A stretch of 64,000 nt of DNA from Amoebophrya sp. A120. Lineage: Eukaryota; Sar; Dinophyceae; Syndiniales; Amoebophryaceae. Shown here piece by piece: positions 11,481-21,863 of the stretch (position 1 is the first letter of the stretch; every line of letters begins with the position of its first letter). The stretch covers positions 1 through 64,000 of the forward strand of contig CAJINV010000001.1 in NCBI GenBank assembly GCA_905178155.1. The letters are read 5' to 3'. The notes under the pieces were generated by a model. The model made no database searches, was not told the DNA's origin, and saw nothing but the letters and a program-made list of their open reading frames with translations. The position numbers and the translations under genes are program-made.

Positions 11481-12845
11481 TTAGCACGGCTTCGTCGATT
11501 TTTCATCGACAAGCGAAGTAGTAGATGAGGAGCGCTCATGAGAATAGTGTCAATTACTTTTAGATTTTCCGGATCCGATGCAGGAAGCACTATTAACATT
11601 TGCACGCAGCATGCACCTCTGCTCCATGATTCGATTCAATTTGATGAATGCTAAATATAATGATAAACGCACAACTCGCGCAAAAGCAAAAATAATGTGA
11701 AGAGATAGTACTAGATAGTAAACGAACGTGAGTCGGCGTCGTCGCCGTGTGTGGGTGGCATGCAAGTAACAGAAAAATCAACTCGAGCAACAAAGTGTTT
11801 ACTTATACTTATATTTTTCGACTTTATCGCAGCTGACTTTATCGCAACCGACTTTACCGCAACCACGACCACCAGTAAATGTAAAAGTATGAACATTCAC
11901 GTCATGTTTGGGCAAACAGTTATAAATTTTCGTCTAAATGACGGTGACAGGGCTTAGTTATTATCTGACCCATGTTCGACGTTCTGTCTGTCGGCGGTCC
12001 ACTTCTTGAACAATTTTTAGTAACTCGTTGATCCCACTACAAGGTGCTTCTACACAAGTCCTGCTCACGTCGTTTGACCTGACGAACGTACAGTAAAGCA
12101 GGAGGTCCACCCTTTTCGGCAGAGGAAAAACTGTGTCTGTTCCGTTTAGACACACACTTTCGATCGGCTCCGCGGCGCTTCGAAGAGGAGATAGAAACTG
12201 CAGAGCATAGTGCTTCTTCTAAAGATGTGTGCCCGTCTGGGCTGTCAAGCTCGGTCTCGCAGTTCGTGCCTGCAAAAATCGTGATTTTGTGGGATGGCGT
12301 GAGTGATCAGACCTAGAAAATGAGGGAGACCGAGAATACCGAACTTCACTTGAACAAAATTTATCAGCATTACGTCGAGAGTGCTTTTTATCGTTTTCAA
12401 TCGTCTTCATAAACGTAATCCTACATCAGTGTAGTACGTCGTACTTTGATTTCGCGCAGAAATCTAGAAGACTTTCCAGACGTGGCATCATTTAGCTGCT
12501 GGGCACAAGGACATAACTCTGCGCTTCGTCAACCGTCGGGCAGTACTTATAAAGCAAGGGGGATCCGTAGAGGGGAAGTATGTGATTCTGCTGCGCGTAG
12601 GTACTAGAAGTACTCGAACATACCAACTTCAGCGAGACGCCACGTTTTCTTTTTGGTTGAGTACTCGCGGCTAACACACGTCGGCATCAAATGCCCAGTA
12701 GTTCACTCATGAAATGCAAGAAAAACAAGCTAGGTCCAAAGACAGTAAGAAATGTTTTTTTTCCCACTGTTCCACACAACTATCCTGTAAGTCCAGGCTC
12801 TACAACTAGTTCCCGCGTTGAACCTTGTTCGGCTGGCGATCGGTG
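11481..12845. other. AT-rich intergenic or long-intron stretch
   Basis: There is no convincing coding frame. A tandem 15-bp repeat sits at 11820-11864. The remainder is ordinary AT-rich sequence. If the genes at 10609 and 12846 are one gene, this would be an intron. Confidence 0.5.
11820..11864 (+). repeat. 15-bp tandem repeat, three units
   Basis: Three successive units GACTTTATCGCAGCT, GACTTTATCGCAACC and GACTTTACCGCAACC differ by one to three bases each. They lie in AT-rich non-coding DNA. Confidence 0.85.
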
Positions 12846-15770
12846 ATGAACTTATTCGGTGGCAACTATGGAGCTGCCGCTGCCGCGGAAGGTGCTCTCG
12901 ACTTCGTTTCCAACTTTTCACAGCAGGTGAACGAACACGGGCTAAAAGGAGCCACAAAACGCGTAGCCCAGAGTATTTCGTCATCAACTGTATCGAACTT
13001 CGAGGCATGGCGCAATCTGCGGCAGTTACCCGATTTGATCTCGAACTCGCACAGCAAACCGGACAGCGAACTACTTTGCATTAAGCCTGCTTTATGCTCT
13101 TTGCTTTATTCAGATCATGTCCGAGCAACCACGCTTCTTCTTCATCGTCTCTTGAGCAACTACTTGCAAATGTGATTGTAGTACTATCACGCTGCCTTTT
13201 CGACAAAAGATAGCATCGCTGCTGTCACTGATGTCCGAGTGTCTCGGTTGTATAGAACCTCGAAGACGAAGTCCTGAATCATTCAAAACACAACGAAGCC
13301 ACGGATATTTTTAAAGAGCAGTACTTCATTGACACGTACAAGCAGTACCTGACCAATCGAAAAGAAAGTGGCTTGGGCTTAATTCGGTATATTGAAATAT
13401 GTTTGAAATAATATTATTGCTTTGCGTACATTTTTACTAAGCACAGTAAATTTGGACAAAATGTATCCAAAATTTTGCCCACTTAGAGAATGCCGCTTGT
13501 CACGCTGACTTACTAGGATTGACATCGAACACAAGCTTTGTCATGCAGAAGCAAACCGCATCTGTACTGTTTCTGTTTGTATTTGTAGTACGTGCACGGA
13601 TATATTATGCTGTGGATAATTTAAGTGGTCAGGCAACTAGGTGTCACGCATGTGTTTGGCGTCGTCATCTCATACGGAAAATGCATTCACACGATATAAG
13701 GTTTTCGTTTCAGCAGCTGTTGTTCATTAACACAAAAATCACAATGAGAAACAAAATAACGATCTTCCAGGGACCTGCGAGAGCTTGTGGGCAAGACGCT
13801 AAAGTCTCCTGCGGCCACCTTCATTGGTGCGCTAAAACTGCAGGGAGTCCCGATCAACGGCAGGCTGGGCAACCAACATTCCTTAACCCCAAGCGATATT
13901 GTCGCACAACACCTGGCGGCGAAGGGCATTCACGAAGGGCACCTCGAGTATACCCGAGTTTATTCTTCAGTTCTTGCTTCTAGTAAATATAAACCTAAAG
14001 CAAAACGACAATTTAGGAAAGTGCGCTGTTGCTGTGACAAATCAAGAAACCAACAATGCATCAAAGATTGATGAAGTTTATCTTTGTGTAATATAACTAC
14101 AATTATTATTTTATTTCAGGTTGGTGGACAGGTTGCACGGAACCACGGTGCAGGATTGGGCATCTGCTGAGCGCGATATGGAAGTGAATTCAGTACACCA
14201 CCGAGCAGCTACAGCAACGACATTGCATGACTTTCGATCAAGGAGGGCAGCGGCAGCGCGGCTCCTGGCGCGTGTCTGCCAGATGCCAAGCTGATGGAGA
14301 AGATTATGATGATGAACAAAAATTCAAATGAATATTGTCTAGCAGTTGCAATCCCATGCGGCATACTCATGCAGAAGAGAACGTAGTGGTGCTACGGCGA
14401 GGCCTATCCCTACGTATAATCCCCCAGGCTTCCGCTTTTTGCCTGCAACTGCTTGCGAATGATGTACGGCCCTCGGCCTCGCAATACCAAGTAGATGAAG
14501 ATTTTTTAGAAAGCCGGCGGCTGGACTTTCGCACAGTGCAATGTCGTTGCCGAGTGTCTTTGGCTTTCATAACTTCCTGGTTGGCTTTGGGAATGGAGGA
14601 GCTATATTTTATGATCGCGCAAAGCAATGTCCTGTTCCTAGGAAGTGAAGATGCTCTACTAGCATTTTCTTGTGTGAAGGAGATATCCTTATCCCTCCAG
14701 ATCCAGCATCAGGAGTATGTATGGTGCACTAGTCGTGATCCCGCGGGATTGCAGGTACTGATGTGACCCCGAATCTTAAAATGTGATGCTGCTGGCCCTA
14801 AGGTTGACTTCCTTGCCATGACAAGGACGTAGTCGCGCACGTGAATAAGATCGGAGAGACCTGCCCCACCACCACCGCAGCAGCTCGGCAACAACATGCT
14901 GCAACTCGCGGTTTTACAACCAGAACTGCCCCGACGGTCGGGTATCCAGCATGCGCTCATTCTCTGGTATGACTTTCGCCAGTTGGCCGCGTTTATGGAA
15001 GAAACAAACTAACTTGTTGCCGGCCGATGAAACGCCTACTTTTTCCGCTTGATTAGACTCATATCATTGTTAGTTTCTGATGATACTTCGGATTGTAATT
15101 TGTTGTTGCTGCCCCTGCCTTCCCCTGGCTGCGAACAAGCTGTTACTTTTCTTTTATCTTCTGTCTCCACGGTTGCAAGCGAAGCTGTTTGTTTCTTGCA
15201 TAGTCCATGAATTTGTGAAGCAGCAGGAAGACGGCGTTGAGCCGGAGAAGCAGCAAGCGTTTTTCTTCCAAGTGTGGGAGTAAGTCATATTTTCACTAAT
15301 GTTAGTTATGCTTATGGCTGCGCTTTCCTGCGTTGAGGTTGAAGTTCAGTTGTCTGGTAGCATGGTTTGAACAGAAGTATTTGAATATCAGCAAAGACAA
15401 CATGGAAGAGATGAAGCAACAATGAAAATACATCTTCTGTCTAAGGTTTCTCGTCGCGCTGAACGGTGGAGCGGTATTTGTGAACCGCATTCTCGAGAAT
15501 CGCACCCAGTTTGAACGCCACCGCGCGGAGAGAACGTACTTGGCGTTGTTCGGCCCGAACGGGTTGGTCCCGGTGCAAGACGACGGTGTGACACCCCTGA
15601 TACCCTTCGATTGGGACGGATTTACAAATAAGCAAATCCATGACCTGCTGCGGACCAAGCTCATCAGCCCCGTCCCACCGGCGAGCAGATTCGCGGTCTT
15701 TCAAACGGAAAAGAAGGCAATTCTCGACGGTAGATTGCAGGAGCGGGGCAACACGATCGGTGGGAGGTGA
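12846..15770 (+). CDS. Multi-exon protein of unknown function, GT-AG introns
   Basis: This is a clear coding gene but no family is recognised. Supported exons are 12846-13118, 13256-13386, 13771-13947, 14120-14192, about 14881-15013, about 15130-15279, and 15446-15770 (TGA). Most junctions are standard and keep frame: AATTCG|GTATAT to CTTCCAG|GGACC, CTCGA|GTATAC to TTTCAG|GTTGG, and GGGA|GTAAGT to CTAAG|GTTTC. The junction between the 14881 and 15279 exons is unresolved, and the donor at 13118 is only plausible. The N terminus is Ala/Gly-rich (NYGAAAAAEGALDFVSNF). Later parts read LKLQGVPINGRLGNQHSL, VKQQEDGVEPEKQQAFFF and TYLALFGPNGLVPVQDDG. It looks soluble, with mixed helices. Unlike most neighbours, it shows only ordinary introns and no TAT...ATA elements. 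Confidence 0.65.
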
Positions 15771-16920
15771 GAAGCTTAAGCAACTGTTGCGGGCGCGCCA
15801 GAAGCGCCAGCACGTTTAAGTACTTATTGAAAAAGTACAATATTAAATTTTGCTTCTGGAGGTAGTATGTCGTGTTGATATCTGTCAACTGTCCTTTCTG
15901 ACGTTCTACTTCTTTCGTTCTACTCCTACAAGTAGTCTAAGGCATAGACAGGAGGGAATATGAAAATACAGAAGAATACAGGCCGTCCTCTACACGACCT
16001 ACAAGCCAGGCATAGAGGACCTGGAATATGAAAATCAAGAAGAATAATGCTATATGCTTATAAAAACAAAAAGACAAGCCCGCTTCATTTTACGAACTGT
16101 ACGTCTCAAATAGAGTACGTGCACTTGATAACTGTCAAATAGGCATGAGCGCGGAAGTGCTTGTTCCATGTAATGGATATCATAGCCTGTCGCAAACCCA
16201 ATTGCGGTAATTTCGCGCAGCTACTATGACAGTTTTACCGACCCGCTCCACAGGTTTAGTTCACATCATCCTTCTGACCATTATTTCGTATTTATTCGTT
16301 TCAGAGTTTACATTTTTCTAGCTTCCAGTTACAAAATCTGATTCTGATTGTTACTTCATGTCCGTTTCAAAGTTTACACTTTTCTAGCTACGCACGAACC
16401 CAAACAGTAAAGGGAGTGAAGAAGTGCCATTTTATCTGTACAAAATAATTGGGAAAATGAAAAACAAGACCTTCATCGAGAGTCGTTCTTGAAGCAGTTT
16501 TGATCTGGTCCTGTGGTCCTTCTCGTGGTTTCTGCCACAGTTGTGTTCCGGCTCAATTTTTCTCTAGTTTAGTTTTGTCCCAGGGTCTTTTTGGATACTA
16601 TCTCCTTATGCAATTCCAATTTCCAGTTTTGTTGTCTGTTGAAAAAGAGAGCTCTCTTGTTGCAGAACGCAAACAATCCATGTTATGGCCATAGCTGGCC
16701 AAAACGCGTTTTTCCAGATATTCAATCCAAATGGAGTTGCGAGTGAAAGAGTGCGTGGCTTCAGCCTCGAGCGAGCCCGACCTGGATGGCAGATAGACGC
16801 CCCTCGGTCGGCTCAAGCAAGGTCATCGGAGTAGTTCCTTTATTCTTCTGCACGGTGACGTTAGTAGTACTCAGTTGTCCGCGTCCACTGTGGCACATTA
16901 TAATTTTGTTACATCTAGCA

Positions 16921-17267
16921 CCGACATCGAGCGGGTAAATTGTCGGCCTCCAAAGCCGACTTGTGCTGTGAGGGTGTCGATGACGGAGTGTGAGAGTTAC
17001 TGGTGATTTGAGTGTCTCCCTTTCCAGAATGTTGCAGCGACATAAAAATCCTGATGTTGAGAGTTCCTCGCGTCATTGATCGCATGCCAGCACAAGGCTT
17101 CTTTACCTTTTTCAAAATAAATCCAAAAAGAAGAAGAAGAAGTTGTAGAGAAGATGAGTGTACTACATGCCGGCTTAGCTGTCGCTTTTGGTTTGGTACT
17201 TCTTCGACTCGGCGCGGTCGGATCGGGACATATTTCTCTACGGCCGCTCGCGGACGTAGTTTTTCCT
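16921..17267 (+). repeat. Direct repeat copy 1 (about 347 bp)
   Basis: This begins CCGACATCGAGCGGGTAAAT and ends just after GGACGTAGTTTTTCCT. It matches 18142-18488 along its whole length with a few percent mismatches. It contains an ATG-led frame at 17154 that looks like a signal peptide. Nearly all differences between the copies in that frame change the amino acid, so protein selection is not evident. Confidence 0.9.
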
Positions 17268-18141
17268 CTCTTGCGGCGAGCCACAACAGTCCTGCAGACC
17301 ATGGAAAGCATGCGCCAGCAAGAAAACCAGCTATGGCGCGGCAAAGAAAGGAAGGGCGTGCGATGGGGATGAAGATGATGCCGACCGCGCCCGCCACCTT
17401 GGCCGAGGAGAGCCGGCGAGGGCGCCCGGGGGAAGTCTTGGCCCCAGAAATCAAAGCTGCGGACGCCACGCGAAAACTTATAGCCGGCCGGCGTCCCCTA
17501 TGCTATTGGCGTCGCAAACAAAGGCCGCGCCCGTGCCATCGTTTCCCGGCCCCGCTTTCGCGCGCAGCGGATTGCGCGCGCGCCCATGTGGCGAGCGCCG
17601 TCGCGCCGGCGGCGCGCCCGCGTGCGTTATTTTTCTCGGTAGGTGGGGCGTTGGCGCGCGGCGGTTGCCGCTCCCCGTGCCCATCTATGATCACGCAGAG
17701 CTGCGGGCGCGGCGCGCGCCCGCCGGCAAGGGGCCGGCCCCGTGTGTAGCCCGGAGCGGGTAAATTAGGCGCGGCAGACGGGCGGGCCACAGTCGCCCTG
17801 CCGGCCGAGCGGCCGGGTCCGCGCGCGTTGGCCATCCCCACTGCGGTGCCATCCTGTGTTGGTTGGCCGGCTTGAAGGGCACCCCGAGTTGGCTGAGCGC
17901 CGCGGGGCGATTTTGTCCCTTGGCCGCGGTTGTCTTTGGGATTTCATCTGTTCTCCCGATCCTTGTTTTTGCGTTCGCCCCGACGGTGGCTTTGTAAATT
18001 ATACCGGAAGGCCCAGGCCGAACTTGTTCTTAACGAGCCGTGAGTGTTCCGGGCCCTCTAAGTGTGCTCTTTGGCAGAATATTATACCCGCTGGCTTGAG
18101 CATTCGCACTTCCATGGCTAGCGCTTTGCTCGTTTTTTTCC
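17268..18141. other. GC-rich core between direct repeats
   Basis: About 870 bp, very rich in GCGCGC and GGCCGG words at 17390-17930. Near 17755-17768 the phrase GAGCGGGTAAATTA repeats the start of the flanking repeats, giving a third partial copy. No coding function is inferred. The overall layout, repeat-core-repeat, resembles a small long-terminal-repeat or duplication structure, but no reverse transcriptase, primer site or target duplication was seen. Confidence 0.6.
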
Positions 18142-18488
18142 CCGACACCGAGCGGGTAAATTATCGGCCTCCAAAGCCGTCTTGTGCTGTGAGGGTGTCG
18201 ATGACGGAGTGTGAGAGTTACTGGTGATTTGAGTGTCTCCCTTTCCAGAGTGTTGCAGCGACATAAAAATCCTGATGTTGAGAGTTCCTCGCGTCATTGT
18301 TCGCATGCCAGCACAAGGCTTCTTTACCTTTTTCAAAATAAATCCAAAAAGAAGAAGCAGAAGTTGTAGAGGAGATGAGTGTACTACATGCCGGCTTAGT
18401 TGTCGCTTTTGGTTTGTTACCTCTTCGATTCGGCGCGGCCGGATCGAGACATATTTCTCTATGGCCGCTCGCGGACCTAGTTTTTCGT
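18142..18488 (+). repeat. Direct repeat copy 2 (about 347 bp)
   Basis: Second copy of 16921-17267, in the same orientation, 1221 bp downstream. The matching ATG frame at 18375 runs only 45 codons and differs from copy 1 mainly by amino-acid-changing substitutions. Confidence 0.9.
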
Positions 18489-20039
18489 CTTCCTGTTCTG
18501 GGGCGCGCGCTCTGAAGGAGATCTCCGGTCCGGGTCCCCGAGCGGTTTAATTTCTTCAATAGTGGTGTCGCGCCTGGGGATATCGTGCAGAAATTTACTA
18601 GCAGAGCGCACACTTTTAAGAACTTTACTGGCGATTGCCGAAGAGTTAAGTTTAATACTCTAAGCATGGAATAATAAAAGCGACGCTGATGATGTTCGTG
18701 CTCTCTGCCTAGAAGTTTTCTGTACGATAATGATCGCTACTACCGCCGACTCGATGTGTCTGGACGGGGCGCTTTCTATTGGTGTCGGTATTTGCGTAAA
18801 ATGCAACGCGACGGCACACATGCAGAAGATTATCACAGCCAAACAAGACAGTAGATGAGCCTCGGAATAATGCTCGCACTACAAGGCGTTCGCTGTAGCT
18901 GTTTGACATCATGCGGAAAAAAGGCAGCGCGCGAATTCGATTTGCATCTGATGCAGTTTGTCTTTGCGTTTGCTGTGCGTAAGTCATCCCTCCACTTTTC
19001 TCTTTTTTATTGCTAGCTTCTCTTGCGCAAAAATAAAAACTCCTGTCCTGTGCCGGAAATCCTTTCTTTTTTGTTTTTCTACTCGGGAGCTGTTTCTGGC
19101 TCACCTTCGTAGCAGCTATTACAGTGCCGAAGAATGTTGCGCCATATTGTTTTTCTACTGTCACGGCCGGCCACCCTCACCGCTAAAAACGGGTAGTGCC
19201 TCGCCTTACAAAATGTTTCTCGGCTCAGCCCTGAGGCAGACACTCGCCCGCAGAAAGTGAAAGCTTGACAGTGCCCGGACAGTACCTCGCTCACCTAGAA
19301 GCGAGCGCGGTTGTTTTTCCACGGTCCTTCCCGGGAGCGTTCGCCTTTAAGTCAAGCCTGCATGCTAGTCCTTTTTTTTCTTCTGCTTGTCCTCTGGCTT
19401 AGAGCTCAGGACGCGACCAAGAGCCTGCTAGCGTTGGCATTTATTTTACGTCGGCAGCGGCTTTGTCATTATTTCGCGCGAAGTTTTCGATTGAGAAAGC
19501 ACCACAGCTCCATTCCCGCCAATTTGCACCACAGCGAGCTCCATTCCCGCCATGGAGGCCGGGGGCAGGATAATTATTAGCAGGTGTGAGGGCTCCCCTA
19601 GCGTAACGGATCAAAGAGCGGGATGGAGTAAATTTGCAAGATTTGTTCGCCTTCTTTCACGAGCGCACAATTTTGAAAATCATCTCATTTGAGGCTGCGA
19701 TAAATCTAAGTGAGCGGATCGAAGAAATTGCGGCCCGAGGCGCAATTTCAGTAAGGCAGCCGCCGTCCGCCGCTTCTACCAAAGTGATGCCCAGTTGCCG
19801 CCCCTTAGCAGGTACTTTTTTCATATTGTAAGCCAGTGCATGAGTGTCGGCGTTGCGAAGTGACTGAGGTAGTGAATAATCCGTGGACTGTACACAAATT
19901 CAAATAGCGACTTAGTGTCTGCGCTTATTTTTGCGATGATCGGATGTTGAAACAAATGCTAGCGCGCGACGCAAAGGCAGACTTCGGAAGTAGATTGCAG
20001 GTTACATTCATGCGCAACCTTCATGATTGATTCTATATT

Positions 20040-20440
20040 CCAGGGCACGGCAGCTGGATCTCAGTGGCGAGGCACCGCCTGGACAGGAAGAGCCCGCTGC
20101 AGCGGCGACCCGCGGGCAGGCTCGGCCCATCCGGGAGGGCCGGCGGGGCGCCCGAGGGAGGGGGGGGGCCGTGCCGGTCCCGCCCGTCCCCCAACAGGCG
20201 TCCGCGCCCGCCCGCCCCACCAGTGCCGGCGGCCTTGCGTTCGTAGGCCCGCCCCAGGGGTCCGGCTGGGCCGCAACGCCCGCAGTCCCCCCGCTCAGTG
20301 ATATTTATGCGCATCTGCCAGTCCCATGCCCGTGCGCCGGTGGCGCTTGGTGGCTGGTGGGGCGCCCGCCCTTCCTTGGTAGGGTAGGCTGGTAGACCCA
20401 GTGCGGCGCGGGGGCGTCTATCTTAGTCGTGCGTGGCCGC
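20040..20440. other. GC-rich island
   Basis: A dense GC block with G and C homopolymer runs (for example 8 or more G near 20160). It is open in several frames on both strands at once. No flanking direct repeat was found. I see no gene in it. Confidence 0.6.
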
Positions 20441-21863
20441 AGCCGGATTATGAGTGAGCTCTTTCATCGCTAGCGCAGCTCTGTTTCCTCTCTCCGACTC
20501 CGGGGCAGCTAAGAAGCTGTGCCGCGGTAGTTGTAGGAGTTTTTTGTAAGAAGAAGCGCTGGCGGTGGCGTCGTCGGATTCTTGTTCTGCGCGTCGGAAT
20601 TGCTTGTGGAGAAAGAAAAAGGAAAAGCGAGTAGACCACTGGCGGCCCCGACCTCAATGGCAGCGATGTCTGAGTTGTTTTGCGACGCCAGTAGAGTGTC
20701 GGTGTGAGTGTGAGACCGCTGCATCTGCATGATGATGATCATGATCAATAAAGAGCGTTCGCACATAACTAATATAGTAAAGATCTTCGCTTTTGAACTT
20801 GAAGCTGAGGTGACATGGCATAGGAAGTTGGGTCTTTACCATATATCATGGCGTTCGGTCCTTTCATACAAAAGCATAACTACAGAGAGCGAAATCGGAG
20901 ATCTGGGGCCATTTTTAAGCCTGCTGCTAAAAGGCGACCCCAAACACACGTTCTAGTCAGTGAGATGATCAAGGTTGCCTGTGCACAGGCGAGAAGGAAG
21001 CCCATGTAGCAGCTGGAAGAAACTACAGAGCAACCCTAAAAATGCGTCCTAGACAACCTGACATAGTTGTGCAACGCAGGCGCAGCTGCACTTGCCTAAA
21101 TCCTTAAACCTAGAATTTTGTTGCTTTCATGTCATTACAGCTTCGCTATGGCTGCGTGCGCTACAGGAGCCACCCTGTAGTGGTATGTAAAGAGATTGAA
21201 ATTGATTGTGAGCGCAACCCTCTCTGGGTTGCAAGTGTTCTTCATAGAGTACGAATATAGAAGATGATGCGATGCCTCTACAGCCAGAGAAGCCAAATCA
21301 AAAGTGTGGCGCCAAGCCGTGCGTGTGTCAGCTAATTCCAGATCATCGAGCGAAGCAGATCTCCGCCTCGTGTTGATCGTAAGCTGTGAGCCATGGGCAT
21401 TACGGTTACCACAGTTACCAACGATCGCAAGGCCAGACTTAGGTCTCTCCTCCTCTTGGAAGCTAATAATGGCAGGAATAAACTAAAAGCAAAAGCTACA
21501 TGAACGCGTTCCTCTGCACCCGCCCCGCTCTTTATTTTCAAAATCAACTTAAAACGAGAATCAGATGAACAATCCCAACTTATCATAAGATATGGTCGGA
21601 ACGAAGCGATACAGGAGGTGAACCTACTTTTAATCCTCGAGGCCGCACAAAATCCGTAGCGCCATATATTTTTTCAACTTCCAACCCAGCAGTAGTCTTG
21701 ATCTTGTATGCCCTCGCTCCGTGAATAGTTGTAATTCATCATATTTGTCTCTCGACAAAAAGCAAGGATTCTCATTACCTGCTCCATCCTGTGGAAATCT
21801 GTTGTCGGACACGTCAGCGACACCCAAAGAGCCGCGGGCCGGGGCCAAGCGCTGTTCCGCGGT

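Larger units (their letters stand above)
15771..21863. other. Gene-poor region with large direct repeat and GC islands
   Basis: No gene is recognised. A 347-bp direct repeat brackets a GC-rich core (16921-18488). Another GC-rich block lies at 20040-20440. Between them the DNA is AT-richer, with scattered open frames of 60-150 codons on both strands and no motif or consistent splice structure. A short duplicated phrase, AGCTCCATTCCCGCC, occurs twice between about 19505 and 19552. Confidence 0.5.

Noticed and set aside
16921-18488. LTR retrotransposon
   Set aside because: There is no reverse transcriptase or integrase frame, no primer-binding site next to the left repeat, and no target duplication outside the repeats.
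17154-18512. Signal-peptide-like frames at 17154 and 18375 in the two 347-bp repeats as a duplicated secreted protein
   Set aside because: Nearly every difference between the copies changes an amino acid and the frames end differently, so there is no sign of selection on a protein.
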